Of a stretch of 64,000 bases of DNA, positions 59,071 through 64,000 are shown one piece after another. The stretch lies in the NCBI RefSeq assembly GCF_020520425.1, contig NC_079487.1, positions 109,030,141 through 109,094,140 of the forward strand, read 5' to 3'. How positions within the stretch are numbered: the first letter of the stretch is position 1; every line of letters begins with the position of its first letter. The position numbers were made by a program, and so were the translations under genes. The DNA comes from Spinacia oleracea (taxonomy: Eukaryota; Streptophyta; Magnoliopsida; Caryophyllales; Amaranthaceae). Under the pieces are notes generated by a model, which worked only from the letters and a program-made list of their open reading frames with translations, was not told the origin of the DNA and made no database searches.

Positions 59071-59135
59071 GTGTATATAGACATATAGTCAATTAATATA
59101 TTATTGAAAATACATATTTAGATATTAGTCATGTA

Positions 59136-59461
59136 CTCCCTCCGTCCCTTAATACTCGCACCGGTTTGACCGGTTCGGAGTTTAAGAAATTTAAATTGAC
59201 TTATTAATTTAATGGATGTTAGTTGATAGTGGGGTATTTTTTTAATATAGTTAGTGAATCATGTGTAAGGGTGGGAAGTGGTGAGTGGGGGGGTGTGTAT
59301 TTTTAAATGATTTTTTGTAGGGATTAGGGGTGTAGGTGGGGTAATAGGTAAGTGTGAGAAATAATATAATATTGGTAAAGATTTCCATTTATAGAAGCGG
59401 TGCAAGTATTAAGGGACGACCCGAAAAGGAAAACGGTGCGAGTGTTAAGGGACGGAGGGAA
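59136..59461. mobile_element. Stowaway-like MITE
   Basis: It starts CTCCCTCCGTCCCTTAATAC and ends GTTAAGGGACGGAGGGAA. Flanks are TA at 59134-59135 and 59462-59463. A second inner repeat, GCAAGTATTAAGGGACGACC near 59402, suggests a rearranged right arm. Confidence 0.85.
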
Positions 59462-59463
59462 TA

Positions 59464-60464
59464 TATGTTCAAATTAGGTCAACTCTATTTATGAGGATCA
59501 TATAATTTTGATATGATTCGAGTAATTAGAGTTGGTATAGTTTTGTCAGGTCTAACTTTCAAAATACCAAGTTTAGACTTCTATTTCTAGATACATACGT
59601 GGTATTAATTAAGTAATTAATGTCCTTCCCATTATGGATCATTCATGCAATCATGCATGTCCCATAATATTAGATCCCATCTCTTGAAAGAAAAAATAAA
59701 CCTTGTGTAAACTAGATGTAACTCATACAATCACGCGCTAGCAAGAACTACACTTTTCTTCACTTGAAAATAATCTTAATAATCACGGATTAGGAGATAA
59801 GATATATGATGTGTTTGTATACGTAATTTACTAAAAGCGTTTTGGCAAAAGTTCATTTGACATGACATTCTCCGTTTAGCAATAACCCATACACTCCATA
59901 TCAACCACATACAATAATAATAAAAAAAAGTTACAAAACAATACATAGTACTCGTATATTTTAATACATTATTACTCCGTATTGATCTTGGTAACTCAAA
60001 TATGGATTCCAATATATAAGAAAAACATAGTCATGTGAAATCTTGTTTGATTTGTCTCAATAAGTACTTTAACAATATAAAAATCTTATAATTTTTAATA
60101 ATATGTATTAGAGATACTAACTATGTAAAATGTGTATGGACAATTTTGCCAAATGAAAACGGGAAGCATATTTTGAAACAGGGAGTAGTTTATTAGATTA
60201 ATTATATTTGACATTCAAACTAGTATATTTTACATTGCAATGTGATAATCAATTACTAGTTACTAGTATTTAAAAAACATAACCATTACCATTTCAATGA
60301 CACATAAGCAATACTATTTTGATGACACGTGTCTCAATCTTATTAATCTTTCTATTTACTTTTTGTTATAAAAAAATAATGGTCAGTCATTATTCTACTT
60401 TATTGTCATTAGTTATTACGTTGTATACTACTAATCTTCGTCTCTTTAATTTACTAGAATTGTA
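59464..60464. other. Intergenic with MITE remnants
   Basis: A right-arm-like AAACAGGGAGTAG near 60176 suggests a degraded Stowaway whose left end is not clear. Otherwise it is A/T-rich with no supported gene. Confidence 0.35.
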
Positions 60465-60765
60465 CTACATCCATCCCATATTTATAGTGTTATTTGACTA
60501 AAAACACAGGTTTTAAGAAATGTGTAATATAGTACACGGAAATTTAGAATATAGTACATTGATAATTGATTTGTATGAGAAAGTGAAATATAATACATGG
60601 ATAAAAGAATATAGTACATGGAGAAGTTGTGCTGGGTTTTCAGTGCATTTTTAATTAATATAGTACATGAGAAAGTGGAAAACTTAATGACCAGAAATAG
60701 AAACATGAGTATAATTTTGGGACGTTTAAAATAGAATCAGGACTACAAAAACGGGACGGAGGGAT
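60465..60765. mobile_element. Stowaway-like MITE, degraded left end
   Basis: The left end CTACATCCATCCCATATTTA and the right end CGGGACGGAGGGAT form an imperfect inverted pair, flanked by TA (60463-60464 and 60766-60767). The inside has repeated AATATAGTACA(C/T)G motifs. Confidence 0.65.
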
Positions 60766-60767
60766 TA

Positions 60768-61785
60768 CCAAAAATTAGGATCGACACTCAACTTGATTAT
60801 GCCTAAACTAACGTCCCCTACTTCATCTTCCTCATTCTTCACCTTCCCATTAACTCTCCAAGCTTAATTATTTTCAATGTCAATTTAATTCAATCTCCAA
60901 ATCTTCTCCCCTTCTCATGTAGCATTAATTCAAAATTTAACCTCGCTAATAGACTTTTTGACTGACCCGTTTTGAAACGGCAGGAGATTATAGGGTGCTT
61001 TAATTCAACACTTCTATTGTTTATTTTCATGCATGCAATTCAAGCTGTAATACCACCTCCCCCCTCTATCTCTCTCTAAGCACATTGTTCTTGATTTTTC
61101 TTAAGCACATTGGAAGTATGTTGTTTATTTTTCTTGCTTAATTAGTTGCAATTCATTTTGCAGAGAAGGATAATCTTATAATGCATGGTTTCGAATTCTA
61201 TGCAAATGATTAAAGGTGGGTAAATCGTCATCGACATTTTGAGACTTTTAGGTGGGTTTTATTTATAGATTTTTGTTGTTAGGGGACTTACAATTAGTTT
61301 TAGTTCTCATATAAGAAAAGTTTTGTTAGTATAGTTCAATAGTTAGACTTTGTTAAGTCTTTCCCTTAATTGGATTATTGGATAACATGAGTATAGTCGT
61401 AAACTATAACAGTTGCAAATTCGTTTGGTCTTTGTACAAATGATATGTTATTGGTGGTAATAAGTGATTTAAAGTGGGTCTATTTTTACAGGGAAGATGA
61501 ACATTAGCAGAAAAATGTAATGATTAAAAAGACAAGACTTCATATGTTAAAGTTTTAATTATTGTCATTTGGTTTAAACACCTTCTAACACCTACTTAAG
61601 AACAACATAACTTCTAAATTCCATTACCCGACCAACATATGAACGGGCCCAAAAACTAGTTAATCAAACAAACTTAACCACTCAAGCATAAAGAGAAAGA
61701 TACAGAGTAATACATTCCGCACAACAAATAAGAAAATATAAGTACAATGCACAAATTGTGACAAGGTCAAGTTATTTTTCATTAA
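60768..61785. other. Intergenic, no supported gene
   Basis: A C/T-rich patch (60790-61080) could be leader-like, but no coding exon follows that I can support. No RNA gene is seen. Confidence 0.35.
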
Positions 61786-62038
61786 GGCCATGTTCTGTTC
61801 GACTTATTTTGACTTATTTCAAACAAAATAAGTTCAGATAAGTTCAGTTAAGTTCAGATAAGTTCAGATAAGTTCAGATAATATAAGTTCAGCAAAAATA
61901 AGTTTTTTTCAGACATTTTCACATACAAATAAGTTTATTTCAAACAAAATAAGTTTTTTTCATAAAATAAGTTCAGATAAGTTCAGTTAAGTTCATATAA
62001 TATAAGTTCAGTCAAAATAAGCCTAATAGAACGGAGCC
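61786..62038. mobile_element. Tourist-like MITE (PIF/Harbinger type)
   Basis: The ends GGCCATGTTCTGTTCGACTT and AAGCCTAATAGAACGGAGCC are inverted repeats flanked by TAA on both sides, the Harbinger target. The inside has repeated AAGTTCAGATAAGTTCAG motifs. A related shorter copy is at 14828-14992. Confidence 0.75.
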
Positions 62039-62249
62039 TAAATTATCACATATGTTAAAAATCAATACTCCATACTTTTTTCAGTTTACAATCTTGAAAG
62101 AAATTTACAGAGTAATCTTTTTATTTACCGTTTGCCTTAATTATTTTTTAGTACTCCCTCCGTCTCTTTTTGTTCTTTACGTTTTCCTTTTTGGTATTTC
62201 AAAATGTTTTTTACATTTCCTTTTATATTATCACATAAATGACTTAATA

Positions 62250-62677
62250 TCTATTATTATATACTAAAAGAGACACCAGGAATGACACATGTCAATTGCT
62301 GGTGCGATATTTTCGCGCCAAAAATCAATTTCCCAAAAAAAGTGTATCTGTTTTATTTTATTGTATTCTCTACCTTTTTTTTATAAACTATTTATGTATG
62401 GAAACAAAATTTAGTTTATAAATTATGGCAATAATAGATACGACGTAATAATAATTATTCTAAATTGGTAATATTTTAGTCAAATCGCTATTATTAATAA
62501 TGAAAAATATATCACTCAATATTTTACCATATTAGCATTTTAAGTATTCACATTAGATGAATAAATTTAAACGAGTATGTTAAAAATGTTATAACCATGC
62601 AGTAGTTTGGGAGATAATCAGTTCAATATTTTGTGAAAAAATTAACAAAATCCGTGCGTGCACGGGATCTAATCTAG
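62250..62677 (+). mobile_element. Non-autonomous Helitron (428 bp)
   Basis: It starts TCTATTATTATATACTAAAAG after a host A. It ends with the hairpin CCGTGCGTGCACGG, then GATCTAAT and CTAG, before a host T. These are the 5' TC, 3' hairpin plus CTRR, and A/T target of Helitrons. There is no coding capacity. Confidence 0.85.
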
Positions 62678-62876
62678 TTCTATCAAAATTTGTGTCCAAT
62701 TATTATTTTAACCAATTAAATTCATTGAGTCATTTAATCTTTCGCACTTTTTCATTGAGACATTAAATTTTTTTCATTTCCCAATATCAGAATTTTGATA
62801 AAAGTGAAAACATTATAAATAAACGTAATTTATCTTGTTTAAATAAAAAAAATTGAGGAATCTCGATCCAAATTAA

Positions 62877-63482
62877 TCTATATAATATATTAAAAGGCGT
62901 TGTGAAAAATGTATATGTGGCACGTAGTACTCTCCCATTTACGCCACATCATCCACTCACCGAGTGTTACGCCATGTCATAGACAACCAAAACTAATGCA
63001 ATGAGATTCGAACACAAGACCTCATGTGTAGATAATAAGTTTCATTACCATCTTAACCAGCCACTAATTGTTGTTTGTTTATTCACATTAATTTATAAAT
63101 AAATGTTAACATAAGTCTAAACACAACTAATTTTTACATGACATTTTATTTTCTTTGGACTATTTTGAAAAATGTAATAATAATTATAGCATTAAAACAA
63201 GAAAAACATGTTGACGTAAATTTTATATATATATAATTTGGTGTTTAATAATTTGAAGAACTTAGTTCCACTAGAAAACAAATTATACAAATGGTAAAAT
63301 GATCTAATTGAAAAATTATTTAGCATGATAAATGACGTAGTGTGTCTTTATAATTGACGAACATCATGGATGTTTTCAATTTATGAAATACATGTATTTT
63401 GGTCAAATATTGAGCTCAAGAAAAATCTAAAATTTTAAATATTGAATGTAGCAACCGGGGCATCGCCCGTGCTACACACTAG
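62877..63482 (+). mobile_element. Non-autonomous Helitron (606 bp)
   Basis: It starts TCTATATAATATATTAAAAG after a host A. It ends with the hairpin GGGCATCGCCC, then GTGCTACACA and CTAG, before a host T. The body carries antisense tRNA-like boxes (GATTCGAACAC near 63005 and ACCATCTTAACCAGCC near 63048), like the Helitron at 12216-12935. Confidence 0.82.
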
Positions 63483-63543
63483 TTTATCGTTAAAACGTGT
63501 GCAAAATAACAAAAGTAAAAAACAAAAAGAGACGGAGGGAGTA

Positions 63544-64000
63544 GATCCGTAGATGTTATGATTTTCATGAATGATCTAGATTTCCATTTCCACCACATAC
63601 AAAGAAAATATACAATTTTTTTAAAAAAGAAAATCAAGACACACAAAAATGGTAAAAGTAAACTCCTTAATTGTAACAAAAATCAAGGATACCCTATGCT
63701 CCGTATGACCAAACACCCAAATGGCAAAATCCAACACAAGCTAGACGACAAAAAATAGGGGTAGTACTGTAAACACGCAACATTTGGTGTCAGTTCTCCC
63801 TGTACTTGATTTCCCCATACAGAGACTACTATTTGCCTTTCGCGCTTCATAAACCCATTTCTGCACTCTGTTACACCTCCACCTTTTCCACTACCTCCAA
63901 CGGAAAAACTTCCACCATTTTCTCTCTCCTCTACTCTACACTCACTTTCTCTCTCCTCAACTCCGCCCTTACTTCCACCTTTCCACGCCCGAGAATTTCG
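63544..64000 (+). promoter_or_regulatory. Possible promoter and C/T-rich leader of a gene beyond the right edge
   Basis: From about 63860 the plus strand becomes C/T-rich (CTCCACCTTTTCCACTACC, TTTCTCTCTCCTCTACTC), a composition common in plant 5' leaders. No start codon with a credible frame occurs before the window ends. The part before 63780 shows nothing I can name. Confidence 0.35.

Larger units (their letters stand above)
52236..59085 (+). mobile_element. Full-length plant L1-type LINE with 15-bp target duplication
   Basis: The 15-mer GTGTATATAGACATA is present at 52236-52250 and 59071-59085. The insert 52251-59070 (6820 bp) ends in TGCGTAAAAAAAAA. It carries a short leader, ORF1 (52362-54507) and ORF2 (54542-58634). 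ORF2 has endonuclease, reverse transcriptase, zinc-binding and RNase H domains in the order usual for plant L1. Perfect target repeats and full length point to a recent insertion. Frameshifts and stops in both ORFs make this copy inactive on its own, unless they are sequencing errors. Confidence 0.93.
62154..63541. mobile_element. Stowaway-like MITE split by two Helitrons
   Basis: The left arm CTCCCTCCGTCTCTTTTTGT starts at 62154 after TA. The matching right arm ACAAAAAGAGACGGAGGGAG ends at 63541, followed by TA. The arms are separated by almost 1.4 kb because two Helitrons (62250-62677 and 62877-63482) lie between them. The remaining MITE pieces are 62154-62249, 62678-62876 (probably) and 63483-63541. 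Confidence 0.75.

Overview
The window is nuclear DNA of a flowering plant. It shows split genes with GT/AG introns, Stowaway, Tourist and hAT miniature elements, Helitrons, a plant L1 LINE and a Ty3/gypsy element with 3-kb LTRs. The frequent short motif 'tactccgta' and the repeat style suggest Caryophyllales, most likely Amaranthaceae (spinach, beet or goosefoot type). That placement is inference and was not tested by any search.

Only four host genes are convincing. A small HMA metal-binding protein (8192-8636, +) converges on a Myb/SANT-like DNA-binding protein (9414-11890, -). An ERD15-like PAM2 protein (19107-19665, -) stands alone. A seven-exon chloroplast protein that joins a ChaN/DUF399 domain to a RETICULATA (DUF3411) domain occupies 37147-43530 (-). 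Their exon joins all keep the reading frame. They share no obvious pathway. The right edge (63784-64000) looks like the promoter or leader of a gene beyond the window.

The rest is mostly mobile DNA. (i) 411-18530 holds three TGTTC-rich non-autonomous elements (411-1789, 3582-7503, 15195-18530). They share a right terminus of the type AAATTTGSG and have 9-bp (up to 12-bp) flanking direct repeats. (ii) 12108-14009 holds minus-strand Helitrons and A-tailed retroposons. (iii) 22300-25305 is a decayed copia-type region with one LTR. (iv) 25733-35450 is a very young gag-only LTR retrotransposon: two 3052-bp LTRs with one difference seen by eye, a TGGTC target duplication, a Gag, an unknown 220-aa ORF and no pol. 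(v) 43749-51840 is an 8.1-kb Mutator-like element with an 11-bp target duplication. It lies just upstream of the RETICULATA-related gene and contains a tandem array, a tRNA-like sequence and a broken Elongator-subunit-6-like exon. (vi) 52251-59070 is a full-length L1 LINE with a 15-bp target duplication and four or more inactivating changes. (vii) 59136-63541 is a set of MITEs, including a Stowaway split by two Helitrons.

The most unusual items are the TGTTC element family, the young gag-only retrotransposon with its extra ORF and mosaic 3' region, and the 8.1-kb Mutator-like element with repeated tRNA-like cores. All coordinates and similarities were read by eye; no alignment or database search was run.
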